From Alphaproteobacteria bacterium (GTDB lineage Bacteria; Pseudomonadota; Alphaproteobacteria; Micavibrionales; Micavibrionaceae): a stretch of 64,000 nucleotides of DNA. A program made the position numbers and the translations under genes. The notes under the pieces are model-generated. The model searched no databases. It was not told the origin of the DNA and worked only from the letters and a program-made list of their open reading frames with translations. Positions 1 through 8,664 of this stretch are shown here, piece by piece. The DNA is taken from positions 248,001 through 312,000 of the forward strand of contig JASMHE010000008.1 of NCBI GenBank assembly GCA_030750865.1, written 5' to 3'. Numbering within the stretch: position 1 is the stretch's first letter; every line of letters starts with the position of its first letter.

Positions 1-40
1 ATGCGTCGGCCGCCGTTGGCAATGGGCCACAGTTCCGCAT
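1..40 (-). CDS. Start of an unidentified gene (5' end only)
   Basis: An ATG on the minus strand overlaps the rsfS stop codon in a TAATG arrangement, which suggests translational coupling. Only 13 codons (MRNCGPLPTAADA) lie in the window, too few to identify the product. In many proteobacteria rlmH follows rsfS, but these residues do not look like a usual RlmH N-terminus, so I do not assign it. Confidence 0.3.
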   Translation of the reverse strand, partial: MRNCGPLPTAADA

Positions 41-432
41 TAAAACGCGGGCGCGTGATCTACCGTGTTGTTGTCTTTGGCGTTGCTTGGTGTTTGCCAC
101 ATTTTTTCAATGTTATAAAATTCGCGGACCTCAGGGCGGAAAAGATGAACGATAGCATCACCGGCATCAACAATGACCCAGTTACATTCGCCCATACCTT
201 CGATATGAATATCTTTATATCCCAGAGATTTCAGGCGTTCAGCCAGCTTTTCAGCCATTGCGCCAACTTGGCGGCTTGACCGTCCGGACGCGATAATCAT
301 GTGGTCCGCCAGCGCTGCGCTTTCGTCGAGTGCAATGCTTACAACGTCCTCTGCTTTATCGGCATCGAGTGACTGTTCGATTAAATCCTTTAATTTATTC
401 GGATCTCCTGTTCCGTCTGTGTAACTTTCCAA
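40..432 (-). CDS. rsfS: Ribosomal silencing factor RsfS
   Basis: A 130-residue protein of the RsfS/Iojap family. Family members bind ribosomal protein L14 and block 30S-50S joining when nutrients are scarce. The family pattern is visible: DMIIASG-like strand (here DHMIIASGRS), then the GxxxxWVIVDAGDAIVHLF block and a REFYNIEKMW tail. The start is unusual: the annotated codon is TTG at 432, and the AAGGAG ribosome-binding site lies about 12 bases upstream. An ATT one codon earlier is better spaced but is a rare start. It follows nadD, its usual neighbour, but a terminator-like hairpin and 277 bases separate the two, so it may have its own promoter. Confidence 0.9.
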   Translation of the reverse strand: MESYTDGTGDPNKLKDLIEQSLDADKAEDVVSIALDESAALADHMIIASGRSSRQVGAMAEKLAERLKSLGYKDIHIEGMGECNWVIVDAGDAIVHLFRPEVREFYNIEKMWQTPSNAKDNNTVDHAPAF

Positions 433-494
433 AATGGCTATTTTCTCCTTCTTTTAATGAATGTTGCGTTACAGCATTATCGCTCTAAACACGC

Positions 495-530
495 AAAAGC
501 GCCTTGATGTTTTTCAAGCATCAAAGCGCT
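495..530 (-). terminator. Intrinsic terminator downstream of nadD
   Basis: On the minus strand the arms at 519-530 and 498-509 form a 12-bp stem with one G-U pair and a 9-base loop. A short TTTT run follows at 498-495. It lies about 180 bases past the nadD stop. The plus-strand side has no T run, so it is oriented for nadD transcripts. The T tract is short, so termination may be partial and some transcripts could read on into rsfS. Confidence 0.55.
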
Positions 531-709
531 CAAAATAACGTATTCAAAAGCAATGTGTGCATATGTCTGGCTTGGATTAGCCCTCATACACATACCTTTC
601 TAATATCGTTACGAGATAACCTTATTCTCATACTACAATTTTACGCCTTTTTTGGGATCGCTGCAAGGAAACTTGTGTTGCGCTGCGTTATTATGCAGGA
701 AAATATCGC

Positions 710-1327
710 CTAAGTCATTGATTTTCTTATATCTGTGGATGAAATGTTAATCATTTTCTTTTGCTGGATCCAATAGGTGTTTCCAGCCTCCAGAGAGACA
801 TTTTCAGGATATGACAGCATATGGTGATTCTGGGTTTTTAGCATCCGTAAGGGAAAATTTTTGATTAAATCCGTGGCAGGCGGTCGTGCAATATGTGCCG
901 TTGGAACCAGGTTCAGGATATTCTTCCAATTATCCCATGTGTGGAAGGTTTTTGCATTGTCCATACCGCTGATCCAGATGAAATCCGTATCCTGAAAATA
1001 GGAGCGTAATTTGATCAATGTTTCAAAGGTTGTGCGGGATTCAAATTCTTTTTCCAGATTCGTGACGTGGATGCGTGGGTGCTGAACAATATCCTGACAC
1101 AAGGCATAGCGTTTTCTATACGGCATCAGCATACGGGCGCTTTTATGCGGGTTTTGTGGTGTGACAAGCCACCATATGGCGTCCAAACCCAACATGTGTA
1201 AAGCTGTGCGGCTAATATGAAGGTGCCCATGATGGGGTGGGTTGAACGATCCGCCCAGAAGCCCGATACGCCTATATTTCCATTTCTGGCTTGAATAGCG
1301 GTTGAAAGACGGTATTTCTTTTTTCAT
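710..1327 (-). CDS. nadD: Nicotinate-nucleotide adenylyltransferase NadD
   Basis: Cytosolic enzyme of NAD synthesis that joins nicotinate mononucleotide and ATP to give deamido-NAD. The 205-residue sequence has the nucleotidyltransferase signature GGSFNPPHHGH at residues 25-35 and the C-terminal ISSTDIR motif at about 195-201, which define the family. The length is normal. The ATG at 1327 is clear, but the upstream bases hold no strong ribosome-binding site. The next gene on this strand is rsfS, the usual partner; upstream lies the ATP synthase F0 operon. Confidence 0.95.
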   Translation of the reverse strand: MKKEIPSFNRYSSQKWKYRRIGLLGGSFNPPHHGHLHISRTALHMLGLDAIWWLVTPQNPHKSARMLMPYRKRYALCQDIVQHPRIHVTNLEKEFESRTTFETLIKLRSYFQDTDFIWISGMDNAKTFHTWDNWKNILNLVPTAHIARPPATDLIKNFPLRMLKTQNHHMLSYPENVSLEAGNTYWIQQKKMINISSTDIRKSMT

Positions 1328-1432
1328 GACAGACTATATTGCGGGCCTGTTTCCCGAAACGACAAGCCGCATTACCTTATTTGTATATGTGCCGGACAAC
1401 AGCACAGGTAAGCGCGTTCATAATGTTGTGTA

Positions 1433-1924
1433 TTAGTTGATACGCGATGAGATATTGGCCAGAGAGTCTTTGACGAGTTTCTCGTGATCTTTCTTGCCTA
1501 CCTTCTCGATAATGATTTGTTCTGTCGCTTCGACAGCCAAACGGGCGGCGTAATCACGAATTTCCTGCAAGGCTTCGTCTTCCATGCGACCCAAGCGTAC
1601 TTCCAGTTGTTGTTCGCGGCGCTGCAGCGTTTTCTGGATATCCTGTTCCGCGCTTTTCTTGATCTCTTCGGCGTGTTCTTTCGCTGTGGCGACGATTTCT
1701 TTGGCTTCTTTTGCCGCATCACGTTGTTTACGTTCGTACTGGGCGAGCAACTCTTGTGCTTCAACGCGCAGGGATTCTGCTGTTTCCAGTTCTTTTTTGA
1801 TCCCGTCAATGCGGGAATCCAGTGCCGTTGTTACTTTTGAACGGCCAAGTTTAAAACCGATCGATGCGAAGATCAGAAAAGAGATTAAAACCCAAGAGCC
1901 GGTATGTTCTAGAAACTCTAACAT
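1433..1924 (-). CDS. atpF: F0 ATP synthase subunit b
   Basis: A 163-residue subunit of the peripheral stalk. It has one membrane segment at about residues 7-26, then a long charged helix rich in E, K, R and A that forms the right-handed coiled coil with b'. It is the last gene of the F0 operon, three bases after the b' stop codon, as in other Alphaproteobacteria. The F1 genes are not in the window, as expected where F0 and F1 operons are separate. I see no clear terminator after it. Confidence 0.93.
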   Translation of the reverse strand: MLEFLEHTGSWVLISFLIFASIGFKLGRSKVTTALDSRIDGIKKELETAESLRVEAQELLAQYERKQRDAAKEAKEIVATAKEHAEEIKKSAEQDIQKTLQRREQQLEVRLGRMEDEALQEIRDYAARLAVEATEQIIIEKVGKKDHEKLVKDSLANISSRIN

Positions 1925-1927
1925 GAT

Positions 1928-2620
1928 TTATGCTGCCTTTTTCTTATGGAGTGCCGCGACAACGGACTTCGCGTTATCAACATCAAGATCAATGCCGACG
2001 ATCTTCTTCGCGGCTTCGCTGGCAACTTCTGCAGCGATCAGGTTCATGTCCTCAATCGCGGATTCTTTAGATTGTTGCAAGCGGACTTCCAGTACATTGA
2101 TATCATTTGCAGATTTTTCAAGAAATTCTGCGTTTGATTTCTGAACGGCTTTTTGAATGTCGTCTTCAAGATCGTGCATGATATTGGCACGTTCTTCTTT
2201 GGCTTCGCGCAGGCTTTTCTCATATGCAGCCTGTGCCTCTTCAGCTTTTTCTTTGAGCTCTTCGGCTGCCTCAAGATCGCTGTTGATGTGATTGCGACGA
2301 TTTTCCAATACGCTGGAAATTTCAGGCAATGTCTTGTTGCTGAAGAACAGATACAGAATGATAAAACATACTGCGAGCCAGAAAAGCTGGCTGGCAAATG
2401 TGGAAGGATCAAACTGCGGCAAAGATCCGCCGCCTGCTTCGCCGTGATGTGCCAACTCTTCAAGATGCTCGGCTTGTGCCAAAGCATCATGGAAACTCTC
2501 GGCCTGTGCGCCGCCGCCTGCTTTTGCAGCCCATGCGGCACTTGAACCAAGAACAAGAACGGGCGCAACAACAGCTGCGCTCACTTTATTTGAAAAGTTT
2601 GATAATGGCTTCATCATCAC
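1928..2620 (-). CDS. F0 ATP synthase subunit b' with long N-terminal extension
   Basis: Second, diverged b-type stalk subunit (often called atpG or atpF2), typical of Alphaproteobacteria and phototrophs. The membrane segment is at about residues 77-94 and is followed by the usual long coiled coil. At 230 residues it is longer than the roughly 160-200 usual for b'. The extra N-terminal part carries a hydrophobic stretch at about 14-29 ending in AWA-AKA, which resembles a cleavable signal peptide, then a Gly/Ala/His-rich linker. No alternative Met lies between this stretch and the membrane helix, so the extension seems real. Start options are GTG at 2620 or the two ATG codons that follow. Confidence 0.88.
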   Translation of the reverse strand: MMMKPLSNFSNKVSAAVVAPVLVLGSSAAWAAKAGGGAQAESFHDALAQAEHLEELAHHGEAGGGSLPQFDPSTFASQLFWLAVCFIILYLFFSNKTLPEISSVLENRRNHINSDLEAAEELKEKAEEAQAAYEKSLREAKEERANIMHDLEDDIQKAVQKSNAEFLEKSANDINVLEVRLQQSKESAIEDMNLIAAEVASEAAKKIVGIDLDVDNAKSVVAALHKKKAA

Positions 2621-2640
2621 GTCTTCTGATCCTCATTCCT

Positions 2641-2688
2641 AAAAAGAGAAGAGACCGGATGCCCACACGTTATTTCGGGGACATCCCG
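2641..2688 (-). terminator. Possible partial terminator between atpE and b'
   Basis: On the minus strand a 10-bp stem with one G-G mismatch (arms 2679-2688 and 2655-2664, 14-base loop) is followed at once by a pyrimidine tract ending in five T (2654-2641). It sits in the 89-base gap after atpE. A leaky terminator or 3'-protecting hairpin here would raise c-subunit output relative to b and b', which suits the c-ring stoichiometry. This is inferred from sequence only. Confidence 0.4.
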
Positions 2689-2709
2689 CATCAATTACGT
2701 CCGTTCGGA

Positions 2710-2934
2710 TTAACCGAAAAGGATAACCAGTGAGATAACAAGTGCGAAAATCGCAAGTGCTTCTGCCAGAGCGAATGTCAGGAAGAATTTCTTGTCCAGA
2801 ATTTCTTGTGCATTCGGGTTACGGCCGATGGCTTCGTTGTATGAAGCGAAAATGTTACCAAGACCGATACCAACACCGATAATTGGGAGAAGTGCAAGTG
2901 CGCTTGCCAAAAGTTTTACTGCTTCAAGTTCCAT
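2710..2934 (-). CDS. atpE: F0 ATP synthase subunit c
   Basis: The 74-residue proteolipid that forms the rotor ring. Two hydrophobic helices flank the polar loop RNP at residues 38-40. The ion-carrying carboxylate is E58 in the second helix, within LAEALAIF. The first helix carries the glycine repeat GVGIGLG. The residues around E58 fit a proton rather than a sodium site, though this is a judgement from sequence. A strong AAGGA ribosome-binding site precedes the ATG, consistent with high expression. Confidence 0.96.
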   Translation of the reverse strand: MELEAVKLLASALALLPIIGVGIGLGNIFASYNEAIGRNPNAQEILDKKFFLTFALAEALAIFALVISLVILFG

Positions 2935-3007
2935 TTTGTTTTCCTTTTCGTTTTAGTGCAAGTTGAACATAATTAAGTTATTAAATCTCGATCGCGATAC
3001 TACACAA

Positions 3008-3754
3008 TTAGTGGTGAAGATCAACCGTATCCTTCAGATAAATGCAGGACAGAACGGTGAACACGTAAGCGTGAAGGAGCGCGATAAGAATTTCGAATCC
3101 GATGAGTACAACGTTAAAGAGCATCGGGATCAGACCGGCGAAAAATCCGCCGATACCCAGACTAAGCATCGCAACACTAAAGCCTGCGAACACTTTTAAC
3201 ACCAGGTGGCCTGCCATCATGTTCGCAAACAAACGAACGGCAAGTGTGACCGGGCGTGTCAGGAAGGACATAATCTCAAGTGGGATGATCACGGGCATCA
3301 ACCACATCGGGACACCGGGCGGGGCGAACAATGTAAAGAATTCAACGCCGTTACGGATAATACCAACAACAATCACGATGAAGAAAATCATCAGAGCCAG
3401 CGCCATTGTGACAACAATATGGCTTGTGTAAGTGAAGGCATAAGGGATCATGCCGAGGATATTCCCCATCAATACAATCACGAAGACAGAGAAAATAAGC
3501 GGGAAATAGCGACGGCCTTTGGCACCGATATTTTCGCGGATCATGCCTGCGACAAATTCATAGAGCATTTCGGCGCTGACCTGTGCCCGTGAAGGCACCA
3601 TAGACCGTTTGCGCATCGAGAATGTCAGGAAGAAAGTAGAAAGAACAACGCCGATAATCATCCAGAGTGATGAATTGGTAAAGGAAATATCTACGCCACC
3701 GATTTCGATCGGGATAATAGGTTCGATGACAAACTGATGGATCGGGTCAGCCAC
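3008..3754 (-). CDS. atpB: F0 ATP synthase subunit a
   Basis: The 248-residue stator channel subunit. Several hydrophobic helices are visible, and the essential arginine is R174 in LAVRLFANMMAGH. The FPLIFSVF and GMIPYAFTYT segments are also typical. It follows atpI after 136 bases and precedes atpE. Those 136 bases hold a small hairpin near 3796-3813, but no gene I can support. Confidence 0.96.
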   Translation of the reverse strand: MADPIHQFVIEPIIPIEIGGVDISFTNSSLWMIIGVVLSTFFLTFSMRKRSMVPSRAQVSAEMLYEFVAGMIRENIGAKGRRYFPLIFSVFVIVLMGNILGMIPYAFTYTSHIVVTMALALMIFFIVIVVGIIRNGVEFFTLFAPPGVPMWLMPVIIPLEIMSFLTRPVTLAVRLFANMMAGHLVLKVFAGFSVAMLSLGIGGFFAGLIPMLFNVVLIGFEILIALLHAYVFTVLSCIYLKDTVDLHH

Positions 3755-3890
3755 TTTACGAAGTCCTTTTCTTTAAAAATGCTCTCATTTATGTGGTTAT
3801 TAAATACCACTTTTTGTAATTTATGGTGCGGTTGTACCTGTTTTTAACGCCGAATGCAATGGGTTTATGACCAGTTTTTTCACATCTTTG

Positions 3891-4274
3891 TTACTTTTTA
3901 TCGTCATCCTGTTTTTGCGCCGATTTTTCCCCTGATTCATCTTGTGATTTATCGTGTGTTTTGTCCTGTGGTTTATCAAGGGATTGCGTAATCCGGTACA
4001 CATTCATAAATCCGGCGCTGATGCCCAGTAACAAAAGGATGATGAGGAAAAGAGGGGCGGTGTCCAGCCACTTATCAAGTTGCAAGCCGAAAAAACACCC
4101 AAGTGCGGCCGGAACAACCAGTTCGACACCCGCACGGATGCCGTCATTGGCATCATCCGCCCGCTTCAGTTTTTCTTCGGCACCTTTTTCGGAAAAATCA
4201 TCATTCTGCGGCCGCAGTGTTTTGATTTTATCTTCCAGTGCTTTGACTTTGCTGTGATCGTTGTCGTCACTCAT
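3891..4274 (-). CDS. atpI: AtpI-like F0 assembly protein
   Basis: A 127-residue small membrane protein heading the F0 operon, as atpI does in Alphaproteobacteria. Two hydrophobic segments are visible at about residues 50-66 and 74-92, with the family pattern ELVVPAALGCFFGLQLDKWL between charged ends. Family members are thought to help assemble the c ring or move Mg2+. The last 30 residues are a run of D, K, Q and S with no hydrophobicity. The identification rests on position and topology as much as on sequence. Confidence 0.8.
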   Translation of the reverse strand: MSDDNDHSKVKALEDKIKTLRPQNDDFSEKGAEEKLKRADDANDGIRAGVELVVPAALGCFFGLQLDKWLDTAPLFLIILLLLGISAGFMNVYRITQSLDKPQDKTHDKSQDESGEKSAQKQDDDKK

Positions 4275-4292
4275 GCGGGGGCGTCCTCTTTA

Positions 4293-7200
4293 TTATTCTG
4301 CGGCTTCAAGGAAGTCGAGTTGCTGATTCAAGTCAACGGAAACAAGCTGTGATACACCGCGTTCTGCCATTGTAACACCGTATAGGCGATCCATGCGGGC
4401 CATTGTCAGGCGGTGGTGCGTGATGACCAGAAAACGGGTTTCGCCGCGCTCAGCGAATTCTTCGAGTAGGTCACAGAACCGATCCACATTGGCATCATCA
4501 AGCGGGGCGTCAACCTCGTCCATCACACAGATGGGTGACGGGTTTGTCAGGAACATTGCAAAAATCAGGGCGACCGCTGTCATTGTCTGTTCACCACCTG
4601 ACAGAAGCGAAAGCGATTGCAAGGCCTTGCCCGGTGGCTGGGCGTAGATTTCAAGGCCGGCCATCATCGGATCATCCGATTCGACTAGAGACAAATGCGC
4701 ACGTCCGCCGTTAAACAAACGTGTGAAAATACTGCGGAAATGCTCGTTCACAATGTTAAAGGCTTTTTCAAGGCGCTCTTTTGCTTCGCTGTTCAGCTTG
4801 TCGATTGCCTGTCGCAATTCCGCGATGGCTTCGTTCAGATCGTTCTTTTCCTTGAGCATATCGCCCAGTTCGCTTTCGAGTTCTTCGATTTCCTGCTCGG
4901 CGCGCAAGTTCACCGGTCCGATCATGTCGCGGTCACGGACGGCTTTGTCTTTTTGCTGTTTCAGGCCATCAAGGGCAGGCGGGTTTTCGATATCCATTTC
5001 CGCTTTGGAGAACAGTTCATTCGGATCGTCAATTTCGAATTGTTCCTGAATGCGCTCTATCACGGCGTGCAATTGTTTACGGCGCTCTTCGATTGTGGCC
5101 ATTGCGTGCGCGCGTGATTCCTTCGCGCTCGACAAATTCTGTTCTGCTTCTTTTAAGGCGCGGGTTGTTTCTGCAAGCTCTGTTTCTGCCGTTTGCAGCT
5201 TATCGGAGATTTCGCTTTTGCGCTCTTCTGCGACTTTGATCATCGACAGAAGTTCTTCGGTGTTATTTTGCAGGTTTTTCGGGCGGTTTTTCAGTGCGTC
5301 CAGCTTTTCTGTCAGCTGTTGTTCGCGCTCTGTCATTTCTGTCAGGCGACTTTTCCCGCGAATCGTTTTGTTGTTCAGGTTGACACGTTCATCGCCAATC
5401 GCCCGTATGCGGGCTGTTTTACGGCTTTGTTCCTGTTTGAATATCTCGTTGTCTTGTGCGGCTTTCTGGTATGCCTCGCGTGCTTCGCGGAGTGCGTCTT
5501 TTGCGGCGGCCAGTTTTTCATTTTGCGCGGCAATATTGGCTTGATCGTACTTGTCTTTTTCTGCTGTGGTCTCTTTGATTTTGCTTTTCAGTTCATCGGC
5601 ATTTTCTTTTGCAAGAGACAGCGCTTCTTCCAGCTTTGCGATTTCCGTTTGCGTTTCTGTTTGTGCTTCGATTTTAGTCTGCAATGTCTGGCTGAGCGTT
5701 TTGAGTGCCTGTTCCTTATCGGACAATGCAACGATGGCGTCATTCATCTGTGTTTTGGCCGCCGAGAGCGCATCTTGTGCCTCTTGCTCACTGGCTTGTG
5801 CTTTTTCCAGTGTTTTTGTGACCGACGGCAGTTCTTTTTCAAGTGCGCTCAGCTTGTTTTTCTGTTTAAGCTGCTGGCTGGCCTTGTCGGAGGCTGTTTG
5901 TTTGCGGTGAAGGCCATCCCAGCGCCAGTAATAGCCATCTTTCGACACCAGTGATTGGCCGATAGAGAGCTGGTCAAAGGCGGCATTGCCGGCATCTTCG
6001 TCATCAACCACACCGATCAGGTTGAGCGCCGTTTCCAATTCGGGCGGCGCGGCAATGAATGTGGCCAGTGCCGGAACATCATCCGGTAACGCGGGCACGC
6101 TGTCTGACGCTTTGGCCGATGCACCGTGCCAATATGTAGGCGCGTTTTTGTCCAAAGAGGCCATCAAGCTGTCGCTGAGCGCGCAGGCAAGGGCTGTCTC
6201 GAACCCGTCTTTGGCTTTGATGTCATCCAGCACAGGTTTGAAGTCTGATGATTCATATGTTTCAAGAACGGACTGCAGGGCGCGGATTTCGCGCTCTACG
6301 CTTTGTGCTTTGTCTTCGGCATCGCGGCGGCTCTGCGTCAGGGTATCGGCTTTTTCGCGCGCTGTTTCATAGGTATCCTCGGCGGATTTACGCTCTTTTG
6401 CGGATTTCTCAACGTCTTTTTCAAGTGCGGCGTACTCTTTGCGCAATGTTTCGACTTCGGCCAGATCTTTGTTGTCTTCTTTTTTCTCGGTTAGGTCTTC
6501 TTCCAGATAGAGAATACGCTTTTGTATGGATTCAAGGCGTTGTTCGTCTGCAAAAATCTGACGTTCAAGGGATTGCATGTTGGCCTGATCTGCAGCCGCG
6601 CTGTTGGAAAGCGCTTGATATGCGGCTTCCAGTTTTTCTGCCTCGTTCTTTGTGTGTGCAACGGCAGTCTCCAGTTCTTCTGTCCGTCTGCCCGCATTTT
6701 CCTGTTCTTCCAGCAGGCGCTTTTCTTCTTTGTTGATATTTTCAAGCGCATAGCTGCTTTCTTCCAGATTCTGGCTGACATCTTTGCGGTCGGTGACAAG
6801 CTGTTCGCGCTGCGATTCAATTTCAGTGATTTGTTCGTTCAGACGGTTTTCTTCATCCTCGATACGCTGCAATGTCAGTGTATGTTTCTGAAGGGCTGCG
6901 GCGGCTTCGGCTTCGGCCTGACGCAGTTCCGGCAAATCGGCGGCCTGCGTATTTTGTGTTTTTGTCAGTTGCGTGACCGATGTCAGATATTCTGCAACGG
7001 TACTTTCTTTTGCCGCAAAGTGCTTTTCAACATCTTGTAATGTTTCGCGGGCGCGCAGATATTCAACGCAATGTATCAGGATTTCAAGACGGCGGATTTC
7101 TTCGCTTAAGTTGCGGTAGCGCGCCGCTTGCCGTACTTGTTTTTTCAGGCTTTGGTAGCGGGATTCCATACTGCCCAGAATATCTTCGAGGCGTTTTAGG

Positions 7201-7778
7201 TTGTTATCCGCGCCGCGCAGGCGTAATTCGGCTTCATGACGCCGTGCATGCAGACCGGAGATGCCGGCCGCTTCCTCGAGGATAACCCGGCGGTTCAGCG
7301 GTTTTGCGTTGATGATGTCGGTGATTTTACCTTGCGAGATCAGAAACGGAGAATTCGCGCCACTGAGAATATCGGCATAAAGCAACTGGACATCACGGGC
7401 GCGGCATGCTTTGCCGTTAATGCGGTACGCCGAGCCTTTGTCCCGTTCAATGCGGCGGACAACTTCGATTTCCGGTGTTGTTGTGTAGGGAGCAGGGGCG
7501 CTTTCGTCCGCATTGCTGAGTAGCACAGATACTTCGGCGACATTGCGGGCAGGGCGGTTTTGCGTGCCGTTAAAGATCACGTCGTCCATACTGCCGCTGC
7601 CGCCGCGCATTTTCTTTGTGGAGCTTTCGCCCATACTCCACCGCAGGGCTTCAACCAGATTGGATTTGCCGCACCCGTTCGGGCCGACAACACCTGTCAA
7701 ACCCGGACCGATTTCAATTTCGGTCCGGTCAACAAAGGATTTGAATCCTGATAATCTTAGTTTTTCAAATTGGATCAT
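4293..7778 (-). CDS. smc: Chromosome segregation ATPase SMC
   Basis: A 1161-residue condensin subunit that organises and separates the nucleoid. Walker A (GPNGCGKS) is at residues 32-39, the Q-loop region follows, and two long coiled coils flank a hinge at roughly 500-650. The C-terminal head has the ABC signature LSGGEQ near 1058 and Walker B with the D-loop (VMDEVDAPLDD) near 1085. The length is normal. Its partners ScpA and ScpB are not in the window. The next gene upstream is a DsbA-like protein, a common alphaproteobacterial arrangement. Confidence 0.97.
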   Translation of the reverse strand: MIQFEKLRLSGFKSFVDRTEIEIGPGLTGVVGPNGCGKSNLVEALRWSMGESSTKKMRGGSGSMDDVIFNGTQNRPARNVAEVSVLLSNADESAPAPYTTTPEIEVVRRIERDKGSAYRINGKACRARDVQLLYADILSGANSPFLISQGKITDIINAKPLNRRVILEEAAGISGLHARRHEAELRLRGADNNLKRLEDILGSMESRYQSLKKQVRQAARYRNLSEEIRRLEILIHCVEYLRARETLQDVEKHFAAKESTVAEYLTSVTQLTKTQNTQAADLPELRQAEAEAAAALQKHTLTLQRIEDEENRLNEQITEIESQREQLVTDRKDVSQNLEESSYALENINKEEKRLLEEQENAGRRTEELETAVAHTKNEAEKLEAAYQALSNSAAADQANMQSLERQIFADEQRLESIQKRILYLEEDLTEKKEDNKDLAEVETLRKEYAALEKDVEKSAKERKSAEDTYETAREKADTLTQSRRDAEDKAQSVEREIRALQSVLETYESSDFKPVLDDIKAKDGFETALACALSDSLMASLDKNAPTYWHGASAKASDSVPALPDDVPALATFIAAPPELETALNLIGVVDDEDAGNAAFDQLSIGQSLVSKDGYYWRWDGLHRKQTASDKASQQLKQKNKLSALEKELPSVTKTLEKAQASEQEAQDALSAAKTQMNDAIVALSDKEQALKTLSQTLQTKIEAQTETQTEIAKLEEALSLAKENADELKSKIKETTAEKDKYDQANIAAQNEKLAAAKDALREAREAYQKAAQDNEIFKQEQSRKTARIRAIGDERVNLNNKTIRGKSRLTEMTEREQQLTEKLDALKNRPKNLQNNTEELLSMIKVAEERKSEISDKLQTAETELAETTRALKEAEQNLSSAKESRAHAMATIEERRKQLHAVIERIQEQFEIDDPNELFSKAEMDIENPPALDGLKQQKDKAVRDRDMIGPVNLRAEQEIEELESELGDMLKEKNDLNEAIAELRQAIDKLNSEAKERLEKAFNIVNEHFRSIFTRLFNGGRAHLSLVESDDPMMAGLEIYAQPPGKALQSLSLLSGGEQTMTAVALIFAMFLTNPSPICVMDEVDAPLDDANVDRFCDLLEEFAERGETRFLVITHHRLTMARMDRLYGVTMAERGVSQLVSVDLNQQLDFLEAAE

Positions 7779-7789
7779 ATATTTATGAT

Positions 7790-8515
7790 TTATTCTTCAT
7801 TTAACTTCTTATCAATTGCCGCTTCGAATGCCTCGAATGGCTGATTGCCTGAAAGCAGTTCACCATTGATAAGGAAGCTTGGCGTTGAAGTGATGCCATA
7901 CATTTTTGACGCTTTTCTCAATCTGGCGACTAAGTCATCTTTCATGGCCTGATTGTTGCGGCATTCTTCGAGCTTTTCACTGCTTAAACCAACCAGTTTG
8001 GCGTTCTGGGCAAGCTTTTCCTTATAATCAGGACCAAAAGCCCAGTCTTTCTGTTTTTCAAACAGGAAGGATACGAAATTGAAATAATGTTGTTCGGGCA
8101 GGCAGCGTGCAACAATCGTCGCTTCGAAAGCCGGACCGTTCAGGGCAAATTCGTTAAAAACGAAATAGACCTTGCCGGTATCGATATATTTTTCTTTCAA
8201 TTCAGGAAATGTTTCTGTGTGAAAGGCTGCGCAATGACTGCAACTGAAGGATGCGAATTCTTCAACCACAACCGGCGCTTCGGGATTACCAAGCGCTTTA
8301 ACCTCCAGTGTTTCAAATTCACTTTCAACCGGCGGTCTTTTGGCAGATTCTGTTGTTGTTTCGGCAGATTGCTGTGTCGTAGCCTGTTCGGCTGTTTGTT
8401 CTGTCTGCGGTGTTACTGTCTCGGATTCTGTTGATTGCCCGTTCTGTGTAAAGAAGACAAAAGCAGAAAGTGTGACCGCAATAACAACAGCAGCCATTAT
8501 GAATGATTTTCTCAT
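7790..8515 (-). CDS. Membrane-anchored DsbA-family thiol oxidoreductase
   Basis: Periplasmic thioredoxin-fold protein of the DsbA/BdbD type. I choose the ATG at 8515 because an AAGGA site is well placed before it; an ORF start at 8539 lacks one. An N-terminal hydrophobic helix is followed by a linker of about 45 residues rich in T, Q and E, then the catalytic CSHC motif (C92/C95 from this start). The cis-proline loop STPSFLING lies near the C-terminus. It likely forms or isomerises disulfides in exported proteins, or acts in a narrower redox role. No DsbB partner is present. Eleven bases separate it from smc. Confidence 0.9.
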   Translation of the reverse strand: MRKSFIMAAVVIAVTLSAFVFFTQNGQSTESETVTPQTEQTAEQATTQQSAETTTESAKRPPVESEFETLEVKALGNPEAPVVVEEFASFSCSHCAAFHTETFPELKEKYIDTGKVYFVFNEFALNGPAFEATIVARCLPEQHYFNFVSFLFEKQKDWAFGPDYKEKLAQNAKLVGLSSEKLEECRNNQAMKDDLVARLRKASKMYGITSTPSFLINGELLSGNQPFEAFEAAIDKKLNEE

Positions 8516-8622
8516 AGCGTTTCCTTTGCGCATTTTCATCGTGTTAGCGTTTTATATGGATATGTTCAGAAAATCAAACAAAAACGCCGTAAAGTCAAGG
8601 AAACTGCGGTTTTTAGGCTTTT

Positions 8623-8631
8623 TTATCCACA
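8623..8631 (+). promoter_or_regulatory. Single perfect DnaA-box sequence
   Basis: The nonamer TTATCCACA, the high-affinity DnaA consensus of E. coli, occurs once in the 125-base gap between the OmpA-like gene and the DsbA-like gene. One box alone is not an origin and may be chance. It could titrate DnaA or affect the DsbA-like gene. I see no second box nearby. Confidence 0.25.
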
Positions 8632-8664
8632 TAGGAATAAAAAAGGACGTTGTGCGCCTCAGGC

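Noticed and set aside
504-713. 69-residue plus-strand ORF in the nadD-rsfS gap
   Set aside because: Begins inside the terminator hairpin, no ribosome-binding site, no family features.
3821-4003. 60-residue minus-strand ORF overlapping atpI
   Set aside because: Out of frame with atpI and lacks a ribosome-binding site.
5193-5954. 253-residue plus-strand ORF opposite smc
   Set aside because: Antisense shadow of a coiled-coil coding region; Cys/Phe-rich translation typical of the reverse of Glu/Lys/Ala-rich genes; no ribosome-binding site.
8623-8631. DnaA box as part of a replication origin
   Set aside because: Only one box; no dnaA or other origin-linked genes, AT-rich unwinding repeats or further boxes.
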